From positions 434,001-498,000 of the forward strand of contig NZ_AQWM01000001.1 of NCBI RefSeq assembly GCF_000376105.1: a DNA stretch of 64,000 bases, read 5' to 3'. Both the position numbers and the translations under genes were made by a program. Positions 1 to 8,427 of the stretch are shown piece by piece (within the stretch, counting starts at the first letter, position 1; every line of letters begins with the position of its first letter). The notes beneath the pieces are model-generated. The model was not told the DNA's origin and searched no databases. It saw only the letters and a list, made by a program, of their open reading frames with translations. The stretch comes from Asticcacaulis benevestitus DSM 16100 = ATCC BAA-896. Its GTDB lineage: Bacteria > Pseudomonadota > Alphaproteobacteria > Caulobacterales > Caulobacteraceae.

Positions 1-498
1 AGCGTGTCTTTTCTGGCGGTTATGCCTGTCGCCGCCATGGCGCAAAATCCTGCCACGCCCGCCGTGGAAGACGCGGTGACGGCCCGCAAGGTTGTGCTGA
101 TCAAGCGCTATTTCAAATCCATCGAGATGGATAAGCTGATCGGCAGCATGATGCAGTCGATGCTGCCGGCGCTTGCCGAGCAACAACGCGCAAACTCGGG
201 CCTGACCTCTGAACAAAGTAAGATGGCGACGGATGCCGCTGTCGAGACGATGGCGGAAATTACGCCTATCTATATCGACAAACTCTCTGTGATCTATGCC
301 GACGCCTTTACCGAGGATGAGCTGATCCAGATGGTCGCTTTCTATGAAAGCCCGGTCGGGCAGTCGATCACCAAAAAGACTCCCTTACTCATTCCGAAGA
401 CGACGCAAGTCATGATGGAATTGATGCCAGAGATCCAGAACCGGATGCAGACGAAGATGTGCAATAAGATCGACTGCAGTACCGGTCAGGCAAAATAG
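1..498 (+). CDS. DUF2059 domain protein, 5' end cut by window
   Basis: The frame is open from the first base of the window, so the true start probably lies upstream. The visible N-terminus (hydrophobic stretch ending in AAMAQ) looks like the end of a Sec signal peptide with a cleavage site near residue 15. The remainder is a helical, acidic domain with the pattern of DUF2059 (IEMDKLIGSMMQSMLP, then FTEDELIQMVAFYESPVGQS), a family of exported proteins of unknown function common in Proteobacteria. Two cysteines sit near the C-terminus (MCNKIDC) and could form a disulfide in the periplasm. The next gene downstream starts after 66 bases. The family call is good; no function is known. Confidence 0.75.
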   Translation, partial: SVSFLAVMPVAAMAQNPATPAVEDAVTARKVVLIKRYFKSIEMDKLIGSMMQSMLPALAEQQRANSGLTSEQSKMATDAAVETMAEITPIYIDKLSVIYADAFTEDELIQMVAFYESPVGQSITKKTPLLIPKTTQVMMELMPEIQNRMQTKMCNKIDCSTGQAK

Positions 499-564
499 CA
501 TTCCGTATTTCATTTTGACACGATGACGGTGCCTCCTTGCCTGACAAGCAAAGAGGAACTCACC

Positions 565-780
565 ATGTCGACATCCAAGCAGGTTTCCGGGAAGAACCCG
601 TCGGCGCATCGCAGTGCGCCGACGGATACGGCCCATCCTTCGCAACGCGAAGACTCGTCCGAAGGTAATAATGTTCAGGAGGGGCGTCTGCCGAAAGGTC
701 AGACCGGCAGCGGCGACACCCACGGCAAGGGCGTTGACGAAACCGGCCGTGATTCGAAGGCGCCGCACGTTTCTAAATAG
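565..780 (+). CDS. small hydrophilic hypothetical protein
   Basis: This frame encodes 71 residues beginning MSTSKQ. I chose the ATG at 565 because AAGAGGA lies 8 bases before it; a longer frame from 523 has no ribosome site. The protein is rich in Ser, Gly, Asp, His and Lys, has no hydrophobic segment, no cysteine and few aliphatic residues, and so is probably disordered. It resembles the short disordered, possibly stress-related proteins often found in alphaproteobacteria, but I recognise no family. It lies 66 bases after the DUF2059 gene and may share its transcript. Confidence 0.5.
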   Translation: MSTSKQVSGKNPSAHRSAPTDTAHPSQREDSSEGNNVQEGRLPKGQTGSGDTHGKGVDETGRDSKAPHVSK

Positions 781-977
781 TTTGGGCTAATCCGGCGCAA
801 TCTAATCGCCACTTGAAATCCTGTGGGTAACTTGCCAAGTTGAGCGCGTTGCCGCTATTGTTTTGATGACAATGGTGAATACATAAGACAAGGCTGGGAC
901 GCATCCACTTACGGTTAAGATATTTAGCCCTATATCTGCGGCCAGGCTTTGATATTTTTTCCAGATAAGGATTCGTG

Positions 978-1616
978 ATGCGCGACCCTATAGACCATCT
1001 GACCATGAACCTCGTGCCCATGGTTGTGGAGCAATCCAGCCGCGGAGAACGCTCATACGACATCTTCTCCCGTATGCTGAAAGAACGCATCATCTTCCTG
1101 ACCGGTCCGTTTGAAGACGGTATGGCCAGCCTGATTTGCGCCCAGCTTCTGTTCCTTGAGTCGGAAAACCCGAAGAAGGAAATCTCGATGTACATCAATT
1201 CGCCCGGCGGTCAGGTGACCTCCGCCCTGGCGATCTACGATACGATGCAATACATCAAATCGCCCGTTTCGACCGTTTGCATGGGCATGGCCGCTTCGGC
1301 TGGTTCGCTTATCCTGCAAGCCGGTGAGGCCGGTCAGCGTATCTCTCTGCCGAATTCCAAGATCATGGTGCACCAGCCCTCGGGTGGCGCGCGTGGTATG
1401 GCCTCGGATATCGAGATCCAGGCTGAGGATATGCGCAAGACCAAGAAGCTGCTCAACGAAATCTACGTCAAGCACACCGGTCAGACCTACGAAACCATCG
1501 AAAAGACCCTGGACCGCGACCGTTACCTGACGGCGGCGGAAGCCAAAGAATTTGGTCTGATCGACCACGTTTACGAAAAGCGTTCCGATGCCGAGAGCGG
1601 CAAGGAAGCTTCCTAA
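978..1616 (+). CDS. clpP: ATP-dependent Clp protease proteolytic subunit
   Basis: ClpP is the serine peptidase that forms the double heptameric chamber of ClpXP and ClpAP and degrades unfolded substrates in the cytoplasm. In Caulobacter it is essential and removes CtrA at the G1-S transition. The 212-residue protein shows the catalytic triad: Ser107 in MAASAGS, His132 in IMVHQPSGG and Asp181 in LDRDRYL, with spacings of 25 and 49 residues as in E. coli. The ATG at 978 follows ATAAGG by 7 bases; a GTG just before it at 975 is less likely. cicA lies convergent downstream, then clpX. A strong terminator follows at once, so clpP is transcribed apart from clpX. Confidence 0.97.
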   Translation: MRDPIDHLTMNLVPMVVEQSSRGERSYDIFSRMLKERIIFLTGPFEDGMASLICAQLLFLESENPKKEISMYINSPGGQVTSALAIYDTMQYIKSPVSTVCMGMAASAGSLILQAGEAGQRISLPNSKIMVHQPSGGARGMASDIEIQAEDMRKTKKLLNEIYVKHTGQTYETIEKTLDRDRYLTAAEAKEFGLIDHVYEKRSDAESGKEAS

Positions 1617-1638
1617 GCTTTCAATCCCAATTAAAATC

Positions 1639-1671
1639 AGAGCGGCGCGGGTGACTGCGCCGCTCTTTTTT
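1639..1671 (+). terminator. rho-independent terminator of clpP
   Basis: A perfect 10-bp stem (AGAGCGGCGC, loop of 8 bases, GCGCCGCTCT) is followed by six T residues. It lies 23 bases after the clpP stop and touches the last codon of the convergent cicA. Confidence 0.93.
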
Positions 1672-2302
1672 ATGGCTTCTGCGTGAAGACGCGATAGTGG
1701 CCTTGGGTGGCGGCGGCCAGCATTTCGGTATCGCCGGCGGTGTCGCCATAAGCCGAATCGAGATCGAACGACTCACCGAAGGTGGCGCGTAGGCGGCACA
1801 TCTTTTCTTCGCCGCGGCAATTCAGGCCATCGAGTTCGGGTAATAATGTTCCGGCGGCGGAAAACTTGAGGCGCGTACCGATCACGCGATCAGCGCCGAT
1901 CAGTTTGCCGAAAGGGCGCACCAGGATGTCGGGCGAGGCGGTGACGATGACGCGCGTGCGGTCCGGCAGGTCGTGATGCTCCCAGGCCTTGAGCGCATCG
2001 GGCCGGAACAGGCTCATGCCGGTCTTGGTGACGAAGGCCTTGACCAGGGTTTCCAGATCGCCTTGTGAAATATCGCCTAACAGCTTGTAAAGTAAGCGGG
2101 CTTTCAGCGCGCCGCGATCCTTGGTTTTAAGGTAGTCAAGCAACATTCGGGGTTGGAAGGTGAGGGCGCTTGCGATTTGCAAGTTACCCTTGCTCGACAT
2201 GAGGAAGGCGATGAAGCTGTCCGTATAGGTCAGGGTGCCGTCGAAATCGAAGGCGATGACCTTCTTGGCATCGGCCGGTGTTTTGGTGCTTTTTCTCATC
2301 AT
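1670..2302 (-). CDS. cicA: HAD-family hydrolase CicA
   Basis: This is a 210-residue haloacid dehalogenase superfamily protein of the HAD-IB (phosphoserine phosphatase-like) type. Motif I is DFDGTLT at residues 19-25, with Asp19 as the expected nucleophile and Asp21 as acid/base. Motif II is VIVTASP and motif III is YGDTAGDTEML. The cap between motifs I and II is helical. The position between clpP and clpX on the opposite strand is that of cicA in Caulobacter, so I use that name from synteny and family. The substrate is unknown. Two ATG codons stand at the start (2302 and 2299); neither has a clear ribosome site. Confidence 0.82.
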   Translation of the reverse strand: MMRKSTKTPADAKKVIAFDFDGTLTYTDSFIAFLMSSKGNLQIASALTFQPRMLLDYLKTKDRGALKARLLYKLLGDISQGDLETLVKAFVTKTGMSLFRPDALKAWEHHDLPDRTRVIVTASPDILVRPFGKLIGADRVIGTRLKFSAAGTLLPELDGLNCRGEEKMCRLRATFGESFDLDSAYGDTAGDTEMLAAATQGHYRVFTQKP

Positions 2303-2574
2303 GATGCGGCAAAAATTCCCAAATGCAAAAGGGCGGCTTCCAATCTATGTCTCTTATCCCATATAAAGAGAGTTAAGCGACCCGTTGATGGCGTTGCGTG
2401 GTTGAGACGTGGTCTAAACTGTGCATAGATACGTCCGGATAGGTCCTATATAGGGGGTATCTGTGCCAAAATTAGCCTTTGTTAAGGCTTGAGGTTCTAA
2501 GATGCCATGTAAAGGTGAACGCGCGATTCACATGATATGAGTCGTTCGTTGCGCCACTTGAGGTGAAGAAGCAT

Positions 2575-3834
2575 ATGACCAAAGCCGCGACAGGCGACAG
2601 CAAAAGCACACTCTATTGTTCTTTCTGCGGAAAGAGCCAGCATGAGGTGCGCAAACTTATCGCCGGGCCGACCGTGTTTATCTGCGATGAATGCGTCGAG
2701 CTGTGCATGGACATCATCCGCGAAGAGCACAAGATCGCCTTCGTGAAGTCCAAGGATGGCGTGCCGACCCCGAAGGAAATCCGCGAAGTCCTCGATGATT
2801 ACGTCATCGGTCAGGGGCAGGCGAAGAAGGTTCTCTCGGTGGCCGTCCACAACCACTACAAGCGCCTCAACCACGCCCAGAAAGGCAATGACGTCGAACT
2901 GGCCAAGTCGAACATCATGCTGATCGGCCCGACGGGCTCTGGCAAGACCCTTCTGGCCCAGACGCTTGCCCGCATCATCGATGTACCGTTCACCATGGCC
3001 GACGCCACCACCCTGACCGAAGCCGGTTATGTCGGTGAAGACGTTGAGAACATCATTCTGAAGCTGCTGCAAGCGGCTGATTACAATGTTGAACGCGCCC
3101 AGCGCGGCATCGTCTATATCGACGAAGTCGACAAAATTTCCCGCAAGTCCGATAACCCTTCGATCACCCGCGACGTGTCGGGCGAAGGCGTTCAGCAGGC
3201 GCTTCTGAAGATCATGGAAGGCACGGTCGCTTCCGTGCCGCCGCAAGGTGGCCGCAAGCATCCCCAGCAGGAGTTCCTGCAGGTGGATACGACCAACATC
3301 CTGTTCATCTGCGGCGGCGCCTTCGCCGGCCTGGAAAAGATCATTTCGGGCCGTGGCAAGGGCACGTCGATTGGTTTCGGCGCTACGGTTAAGGATCCGG
3401 AAGATCGCCGCACCGGGGAAATCCTGCGCAATGTCGAGCCGGACGATCTGATGAAGTTTGGCCTGATCCCGGAATTCATCGGCCGTCTGCCGGTTCTGGC
3501 GACGCTGGAAGATCTCGACGAAGTGACGCTGGTCAAGATCCTGACCGAGCCGAAGAACGCCTTGATCAAGCAGTATCAGCGCCTGTTCGAGATGGAAAAC
3601 GTCTCGCTCAACTTCACTGACGAGGCCCTGATGGGTGTCGCCAAGCGCGCCATTCAGCGCAAGACCGGCGCCCGTGGCCTGCGGTCGATCCTCGAAGGCA
3701 TCCTGCTGGAGACCATGTACGAACTGCCGACCATGCAGGGCGTTGAGGAAGTGGTCATCAATGGCGAAGTCATTGAAGAGCGCGCGCAGCCTCTGCTGAT
3801 CTATGCTGAAAAGCGTAGCGGCGGGGCGGCGTAA
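2575..3834 (+). CDS. clpX: ATP-dependent Clp protease ATP-binding subunit ClpX
   Basis: ClpX is the AAA+ hexamer that recognises, unfolds and feeds substrates to ClpP. The 419-residue protein has the N-terminal zinc-binding domain with Cys15, Cys18, Cys37 and Cys40, which binds adaptors and substrates. It also has Walker A GPTGSGKT at residues 118-125, the pore-loop motif GYVGEDVE, Walker [10 protein letters not shown] and the ClpP-docking loop SIGFG. I chose the ATG at 2575, preceded by GAAGAAG, over the upstream in-frame GTG at 2563 because the protein then begins [15 protein letters not shown] as in relatives. In Caulobacter, ClpXP with CpdR, RcdA and PopA degrades CtrA; a PopA-like gene lies in this same window. 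Confidence 0.97.
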   Translation: MTKAATGDSKSTLYCSFCGKSQHEVRKLIAGPTVFICDECVELCMDIIREEHKIAFVKSKDGVPTPKEIREVLDDYVIGQGQAKKVLSVAVHNHYKRLNHAQKGNDVELAKSNIMLIGPTGSGKTLLAQTLARIIDVPFTMADATTLTEAGYVGEDVENIILKLLQAADYNVERAQRGIVYIDEVDKISRKSDNPSITRDVSGEGVQQALLKIMEGTVASVPPQGGRKHPQQEFLQVDTTNILFICGGAFAGLEKIISGRGKGTSIGFGATVKDPEDRRTGEILRNVEPDDLMKFGLIPEFIGRLPVLATLEDLDEVTLVKILTEPKNALIKQYQRLFEMENVSLNFTDEALMGVAKRAIQRKTGARGLRSILEGILLETMYELPTMQGVEEVVINGEVIEERAQPLLIYAEKRSGGAA

Positions 3835-3859
3835 GACCTGATTTTTAATTGCAAGTAAA

Positions 3860-3889
3860 GCGCGGCTCTGGAAACAGGGCCGCGTTTTT
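3860..3889 (+). terminator. terminator of clpX
   Basis: The stem GCGCGGCTCT pairs with AGGGCCGCG across a 6-base loop with one G-T pair, and is followed by five T residues. It lies 26 bases after the clpX stop. Confidence 0.88.
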
Positions 3890-3898
3890 GCTTGAGAA

Positions 3899-3926
3899 CT
3901 TGAAACTCTTTCAATCTATCCCACAT
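3899..3926 (+). promoter_or_regulatory. candidate sigma-32 heat-shock promoter of lon
   Basis: CTTGAAA at 3899-3905 matches the sigma-32 -35 consensus exactly. After a 14-base spacer, CCCACAT at 3920-3926 differs from the CCCATNT -10 box by little. It lies about 150 bases before lon and just after the clpX terminator. Lon is heat-inducible in Proteobacteria, which fits. This rests on sequence match only. Confidence 0.6.
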
Positions 3927-4074
3927 GCAGTCCAAGGCGCTTAAATGGAACGATGCGGACTTATCCCCTGTATATTCCCCCAAACGGCGCGATTTATTTT
4001 AAGACTCGGTTGAGCGAGAGGGCCTAGGGTTTACACTTAGAGCTACCGGCGGCTGAGTCTGTGAAGGAGTTCCC

Positions 4075-6468
4075 ATGTTAGACGTATTGACCATTCCTGT
4101 TCTGCCGCTGCGCGATATCGTTGTCTTTCCGCATATGGTCGTGCCGTTGTTCGTTGGCCGTGAGAAATCCGTGCAGGCGCTCGATGAGGTCATGAAGGGC
4201 GACAAGCAAATTCTGCTCGCCACTCAAAAGAATTCCGGCGATGATGATCCCGAAGCCGACGCCATCTATGAAATCGGCGTGCTGGCCAATGTGCTGCAAT
4301 TGCTGAAACTGCCCGACGGCACCGTCAAGGTGTTGGTGGAAGGCAAGAGCCGTGCGCGCATCAAGCGCTTCGTCTCGACCGAAACCTATTATGAGGCAGA
4401 AGCCTATCCGCTTGATGCGCAGATGGCCGAAGGTCCGGACGCTGAAGCGCTGCAACGCGCCGTGGCCGAGCAGTTCGAGAACTATATCAAGCTCAACAAG
4501 AAGATCCCGCCGGAAAGCCTCAACGCCATCGCGGAGATCACCGACGCGGACGTGCTGGCCGATTCCATAGCCGCGCACCTGGTTGTCAAGATCGCTGACA
4601 AGCAGGCCTTGCTGGAGCAATTATCGGTCAGCAAGCGCCTGGAGAAGATCTACGCCCTGATGGAAGGCGAAATCTCTGTCCTGCAGGTCGAGAAGAAGAT
4701 CCGCTCGCGCGTCAAGCGCCAGATGGAGAAAACCCAGCGCGAATATTATCTGAATGAGCAGATGAAGGCCATTCAGCGCGAACTCGGCGAACAGGACGAA
4801 GGCAAGGACGAACTGGCTGATCTCGAAAAGAAGATCAAGGCCACCAAGCTCTCGAAGGAAGCCCGCACCAAGGCGATGGCCGAACTCAACAAGCTGCGCC
4901 ACATGTCGCCCATGTCGGCCGAAAGCACGGTTGTGCGCAACTATCTCGACTGGCTGCTCAGCATACCCTGGGGCGCCGCCAAGCCGAAGGCGATCGACCT
5001 CAAGAAGGCCGAGGATATTCTGGAAGCCGATCACTACGGTCTGGAAAAGGTCAAGGAACGCATCCTTGAGCATCTAGCTGTCCAGGCCCGCATGGGTACG
5101 CTGAAGGGCCCTATCCTGTGTCTCGTCGGCCCTCCCGGCGTTGGCAAGACCTCGCTCGGCAAGTCGATCGCGAAGGCGACCAATCGTGAGTTTGTCCGCA
5201 TTTCGCTGGGCGGCGTGCGCGATGAATCGGAAATCCGTGGTCACCGCCGCACCTATATTGGCTCCATGCCGGGCAAGATCATCCAGAACATGAAGAAGGT
5301 CAAAACGACCAATGCTTTCTTCCTGCTCGATGAAATCGACAAGATGGGCAATGACTGGCGCGGCGATCCGGCTTCGGCCCTGCTTGAAGTGCTCGATCCG
5401 GCGCAGAACTCGACCTTCGCCGATCACTATCTCGAAGTCGATTACGACCTGTCGAAGATCATGTTCGTCACCACGGCCAACAGCCTGAACATGTCGCAGC
5501 CGCTGCTCGACCGCATGGAGATTATCCGTATACCCGGCTATACCGAGGATGAAAAGGTCGAGATCGCCAAGCGCCACGTCCTGCCGAACCTGATGAAGGA
5601 ACACGGTCTGTCCGGCGAAGAGTTTGTTGTGCCAGAAGAGGCGATCCGCGATCTCATTCGCTATTATACCCGCGAAGCGGGCGTGCGTTCGCTGGAACGC
5701 GAACTTGGCAATCTGGCGCGCAAGACGATCCGTGATCTGGCGCGTGAAAACGTCCCGTCGATCACCATCGATGATGAGCGTCTAGCCAAATATGCCGGCG
5801 TGAAGAAGTATCACTACGGCGCCACGGATGAAGTCGATCAGGTCGGCATCGTCACAGGTCTGGCCTGGACAGAGTTTGGCGGGGATATACTCACCATCGA
5901 AGCCATTCGTATGCCGGGCAAGGGCCTGATGAAGGTCACTGGCAATTTGAAAGACGTTATGAAGGAGTCCGTTTCGGCGGCCAATTCCTACGTCAAGGCG
6001 CTGGGACCGAAGTTCGGCATCCTGCCGCCGGTGTTCGATAAGACCGACGTCCACGTCCACGTGCCCGAAGGCGCCACGCCTAAGGATGGTCCTTCGGCCG
6101 GCGTCGCCATGGCGGTCGCCATGGTCTCGGTGCTGACCGGTATTCCGGTCCGCAAGGATCTGGCCATGACGGGGGAAATCACCCTGCGTGGCCGTGTCCT
6201 GCCGATCGGTGGCCTCAAGGAAAAGCTGCTGGCGGCTCTGCGCTCTGGCATCAAGACCGTGCTAATACCGAAGGAAAATGAGAAGGATCTGATCGATCTG
6301 CCGGCCAATGTAAAATCCGGCCTTGAGATCATCCCTGTGTCACTTGTGGAAGAGGCGCTAAAGCACGCCCTGACCAAGCCGCTGGTTCCGGTAGAATGGA
6401 TTGAGCCGGTCATCGTGGCCACGGCGGTGACGCCGGTTGATGATGCGGATGCGGCCACGGCGCACTGA
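4075..6468 (+). CDS. lon: endopeptidase La (Lon protease)
   Basis: Lon is the homo-hexameric AAA+ serine protease that degrades misfolded and short-lived regulators; in Caulobacter these include CcrM, SciP and DnaA. The 797-residue protein has the N-terminal LON domain (about residues 1-200, PVLPLRDIVVFPHM), a central coiled region, Walker A GPPGVGKT at 352-359, and the C-terminal protease domain. The catalytic Ser674 is in KDGPSAG and Lys717 in GGLKEK, 43 residues apart as in E. coli Lon. The start has AAGGAG 5 bases ahead. The gene stands alone between the terminator of clpX and its own terminator. Confidence 0.97.
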   Translation: MLDVLTIPVLPLRDIVVFPHMVVPLFVGREKSVQALDEVMKGDKQILLATQKNSGDDDPEADAIYEIGVLANVLQLLKLPDGTVKVLVEGKSRARIKRFVSTETYYEAEAYPLDAQMAEGPDAEALQRAVAEQFENYIKLNKKIPPESLNAIAEITDADVLADSIAAHLVVKIADKQALLEQLSVSKRLEKIYALMEGEISVLQVEKKIRSRVKRQMEKTQREYYLNEQMKAIQRELGEQDEGKDELADLEKKIKATKLSKEARTKAMAELNKLRHMSPMSAESTVVRNYLDWLLSIPWGAAKPKAIDLKKAEDILEADHYGLEKVKERILEHLAVQARMGTLKGPILCLVGPPGVGKTSLGKSIAKATNREFVRISLGGVRDESEIRGHRRTYIGSMPGKIIQNMKKVKTTNAFFLLDEIDKMGNDWRGDPASALLEVLDPAQNSTFADHYLEVDYDLSKIMFVTTANSLNMSQPLLDRMEIIRIPGYTEDEKVEIAKRHVLPNLMKEHGLSGEEFVVPEEAIRDLIRYYTREAGVRSLERELGNLARKTIRDLARENVPSITIDDERLAKYAGVKKYHYGATDEVDQVGIVTGLAWTEFGGDILTIEAIRMPGKGLMKVTGNLKDVMKESVSAANSYVKALGPKFGILPPVFDKTDVHVHVPEGATPKDGPSAGVAMAVAMVSVLTGIPVRKDLAMTGEITLRGRVLPIGGLKEKLLAALRSGIKTVLIPKENEKDLIDLPANVKSGLEIIPVSLVEEALKHALTKPLVPVEWIEPVIVATAVTPVDDADAATAH

Positions 6469-6490
6469 TTATAGCGGCTAATCAAAATGT

Positions 6491-6523
6491 GGGGTTTGGC
6501 GGCAATGTCGTCAGGCCCCTTTT
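6491..6523 (+). terminator. probable terminator of lon
   Basis: GGGGTTTG at 6491-6498 pairs with CAGGCCCC at 6512-6519, with two G-T pairs, and is followed by four T residues. The loop of 13 bases contains a further short pairing. It is 22 bases after the lon stop. Confidence 0.6.
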
Positions 6524-6635
6524 GCTTGTGCGCGTCCACGTCCTCTTGACTTGGCAATAGCGACTGTATGCCCGACGGGGCTTTGTGTCTTTGCGACGTT
6601 CTTCGCACGTTTCGCAGCGAGAGAATCACTTCCCC

Positions 6636-6644
6636 TTATCCACA
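6636..6644 (+). promoter_or_regulatory. perfect DnaA-box sequence upstream of hup
   Basis: TTATCCACA matches the strict DnaA box exactly. It lies 258 bases before hup, embedded in a small palindrome (CCCTTATCCACAAGGG). One copy can occur by chance in a window of this size. Confidence 0.4.
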
Positions 6645-6902
6645 AGGGATTTGCGCTTAAGTGACGTCTTTGTCGCTGAAATTTATGCCTTAGGAGTCAC
6701 ATAACCAGTCAAAAGGACGTGAAAACGCGCAAACCCTTTAAAAAACACGGTTTGCAGTGCAATAAACGGCATTTATTGCTTTGACGGGCGCTGAAAATTG
6801 TAGTCTCTATCGGCTTCACCCGTTAACGACTCACGGCTTAGAGCCAGGTCCTTAAGGGTAAGCTTAGCAACTGACCCCAAGACGGGTAAGGGAGAGAGAT
6901 TA

Positions 6903-7178
6903 ATGACGAAAGCTGAACTCGTAGCCGCCATCGCCGATCAGGCTGGCCTGACGAAAGATCAAGCCAAGAAGGCGCTCGACGCTTTCACCGATAGCGTTGT
7001 TGGCGCCCTGAAAAAGGGTGATGATGTACGCCTCGTGGGCTTCGGCACCTTCCTCGCGGTTAAGCGCGAAGCCGGCACCGCCCGCAACCCGCGCACCGGC
7101 GAAACCGTGCAGCGCCCGGCCTCGGTCACCGCACGCTTCCGCGTCGGCGAAGGCCTCAAGGGTGCCTTGAACGGCTAA
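6903..7178 (+). CDS. hup: HU family DNA-binding protein
   Basis: HU is a small nucleoid protein that binds and bends DNA as a dimer with little sequence preference. The 91-residue protein is full length. It has the N-terminal helical dimer region (MTKAELVAAIADQAGLTKDQA), the GFGTF turn and the DNA-binding arm with RNPRTGE, whose proline intercalates between base pairs. The start is preceded by GGGAGAGAG. Position after lon is common in Proteobacteria. It is a single-gene transcript followed by a long hairpin and then tRNA-Val. Confidence 0.95.
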   Translation: MTKAELVAAIADQAGLTKDQAKKALDAFTDSVVGALKKGDDVRLVGFGTFLAVKREAGTARNPRTGETVQRPASVTARFRVGEGLKGALNG

Positions 7179-7220
7179 GGTTTTCGGTTTCGCCTGGCGA
7201 GCCCGGAGCTATATGTTCTG

Positions 7221-7270
7221 CAAGAGGCGTTTTCGTACCGGTTTCATCACTGGATACGAAACGCCTCTTG
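7221..7270 (+). repeat. 16-bp inverted repeat after hup
   Basis: CAAGAGGCGTTTTCGTA at 7221-7237 pairs with TACGAAACGCCTCTTG at 7255-7270 across a 17-base loop with one bulged base. There is no T run after it on the plus strand, so it is not a standard terminator. It may stabilise or end the hup message before tRNA-Val. Confidence 0.7.
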
Positions 7271-7314
7271 ACTTATGTGAGCGAGATTGGCAAACCGAGC
7301 CTCCCTGTGGAAAG

Positions 7315-7390
7315 GGGCGATTAGCTCAGCTGGCAGAGCGGCTCGTTTACACCGAGTAGGTCGGCGGTTCGAACCCGTCATCGCCCACCA
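7315..7390 (+). tRNA. tRNA-Val (anticodon TAC)
   Basis: The 76-base cloverleaf has acceptor arms GGGCGAT and ATCGCCC, anticodon loop TTTACAC with TAC at its centre, T arm GGTTCGAACCC, and an encoded CCA end. Confidence 0.96.
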
Positions 7391-7441
7391 CAGATTTTAA
7401 ATGGCTCTGAGCACCCGCTCCGGGCCATTATTCTTTTTTCG

Positions 7442-8368
7442 TCAGAAGCTCAGATCCGCCCGCACCGGATAATGATCAGAGCCCACGGATTCCAGAACCT
7501 TGTAACTCCCGGCCGCGGCACTCTTGGCAAAGATGTGATCAATCTGTATGGCGAGCCAGAGCCCGTCTGACGGCCAGGTATGCGTTAGACCGGACCCATG
7601 TGGCCACTGTACTTTTTCGACCAGTAGCGGCGCCATATTGCGCGACCATAGCGTGGTGTTCAGGTCACCGGCGATGATGACGTTTCCGGACGTTGCTTTT
7701 ACGCGCTCGGCCAAGATTTCCAGATAGTGAGTATTCTCCTGTGTCAGTCTTTTTGTGGCTGGTGGCATGGGATGCGCCACGAACAGTATCAGGTCATCAA
7801 AATGCAATTTTGCCAAAGGCATATCTGACCGGCCAATATGTTCGATATGCGCCGTGAAAGGCCTTTTGGCATACACACTCAATCCGAAGATGCCCAGATC
7901 CGGTGTCATGCGTTAAGGATAGAGTGGTTTCAAGGGTTTCAAACCATCGAGCCATGGCGGAGAGGTTTCCACAGCGACGAAAATGTCCGGATTTTCTCGT
8001 CGGACCATGGTCATAACGCGCTCAAACTCGCGATTATCGCACAGCACATTCGCTGAGACGATGCTTATCCGATTATGTGCCTCACCAGCAGGCGCTGGAA
8101 GGCGCTGCATGGTTATGAAGCGTCCGCCCATTGGAAGTGCGTTCAGCGTCATAACAACAATCGCCAGGTTTACGAGGAGCTTATCACGCAGCAGAATGGA
8201 TGCGGCCAGCGCCGTAAGCGTCGCCACGAGAATTTGAGGTCGGAAAGGATTGATCATTTCGCCTTGCCACAGGACGGGCGCAAACAGGCCAGCAATGCCC
8301 ACGAGCGCAATACCTGCCAAGCCGATGCTCAGTCACAGCCGAACCCTGTTGCGCATCATATCCCCCAT
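7442..8368 (-). pseudogene. endonuclease/exonuclease/phosphatase family gene broken by two in-frame stops
   Basis: One reading frame runs from ATG codons at 8368, 8359 and 8356 down to 7442 but contains TGA at 8333-8335 and TAA at 7913-7915. Both parts are in the same frame, so these are nonsense changes, not frameshifts. The N-terminal part has two hydrophobic segments followed by SANVLCDN and VAVETSPPW; the C-terminal part has AHPMPP, IIAGDLNTT, IDHIFAKS and GSDHYPVRADL. Together these are all the active-site motifs of the Mg-dependent EEP (DNase I-like) superfamily with an N-terminal membrane region. The codon at the TAA stands where relatives often have Tyr (YPYR). A TTG start at 8320 could still make a truncated N-terminal piece. 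Confidence 0.82.
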
Positions 8369-8371
8369 GAA

Positions 8372-8412
8372 AAAGCCGCCGTCCCATAATGAGACGACGG
8401 CTTTCAATTTGC
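8372..8412 (-). terminator. terminator of the autotransporter gene
   Basis: AAAGCCGCCGTC at 8372-8383 pairs with GACGACGGCTTT at 8393-8404 with one mismatch across a 9-base loop. On the minus strand the stem is followed by a T run (CTTTTTC). It lies 23 bases after the autotransporter stop codon. Confidence 0.85.
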
Positions 8413-8427
8413 AAGTCGTGACGTTTC

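Larger units (their letters stand above)
6469..6902. other. 434-base intergenic region between lon and hup
   Basis: No open frame with coding character was seen. The region holds the lon terminator, an exact DnaA-box sequence at 6636-6644, an 8-bp inverted repeat at 6759-6779, a possible -35 box TTGACG at 6781-6786, a GANTC site (GACTC, 6828-6832) of the type methylated by CcrM, and the AGGGAGAGA ribosome site of hup. Its length and density of motifs suggest that hup is under layered control, which is an inference. Confidence 0.5.

Noticed and set aside
812-840. CTTGAAA before clpP as a heat-shock promoter
   Set aside because: The -35 box is exact, but no CCCAT-like -10 box follows at 13-16 bases.
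2488-2511. CTTGAGG ... CCATGTA before clpX as a heat-shock promoter
   Set aside because: The spacer is only 10 bases, too short for sigma-32.
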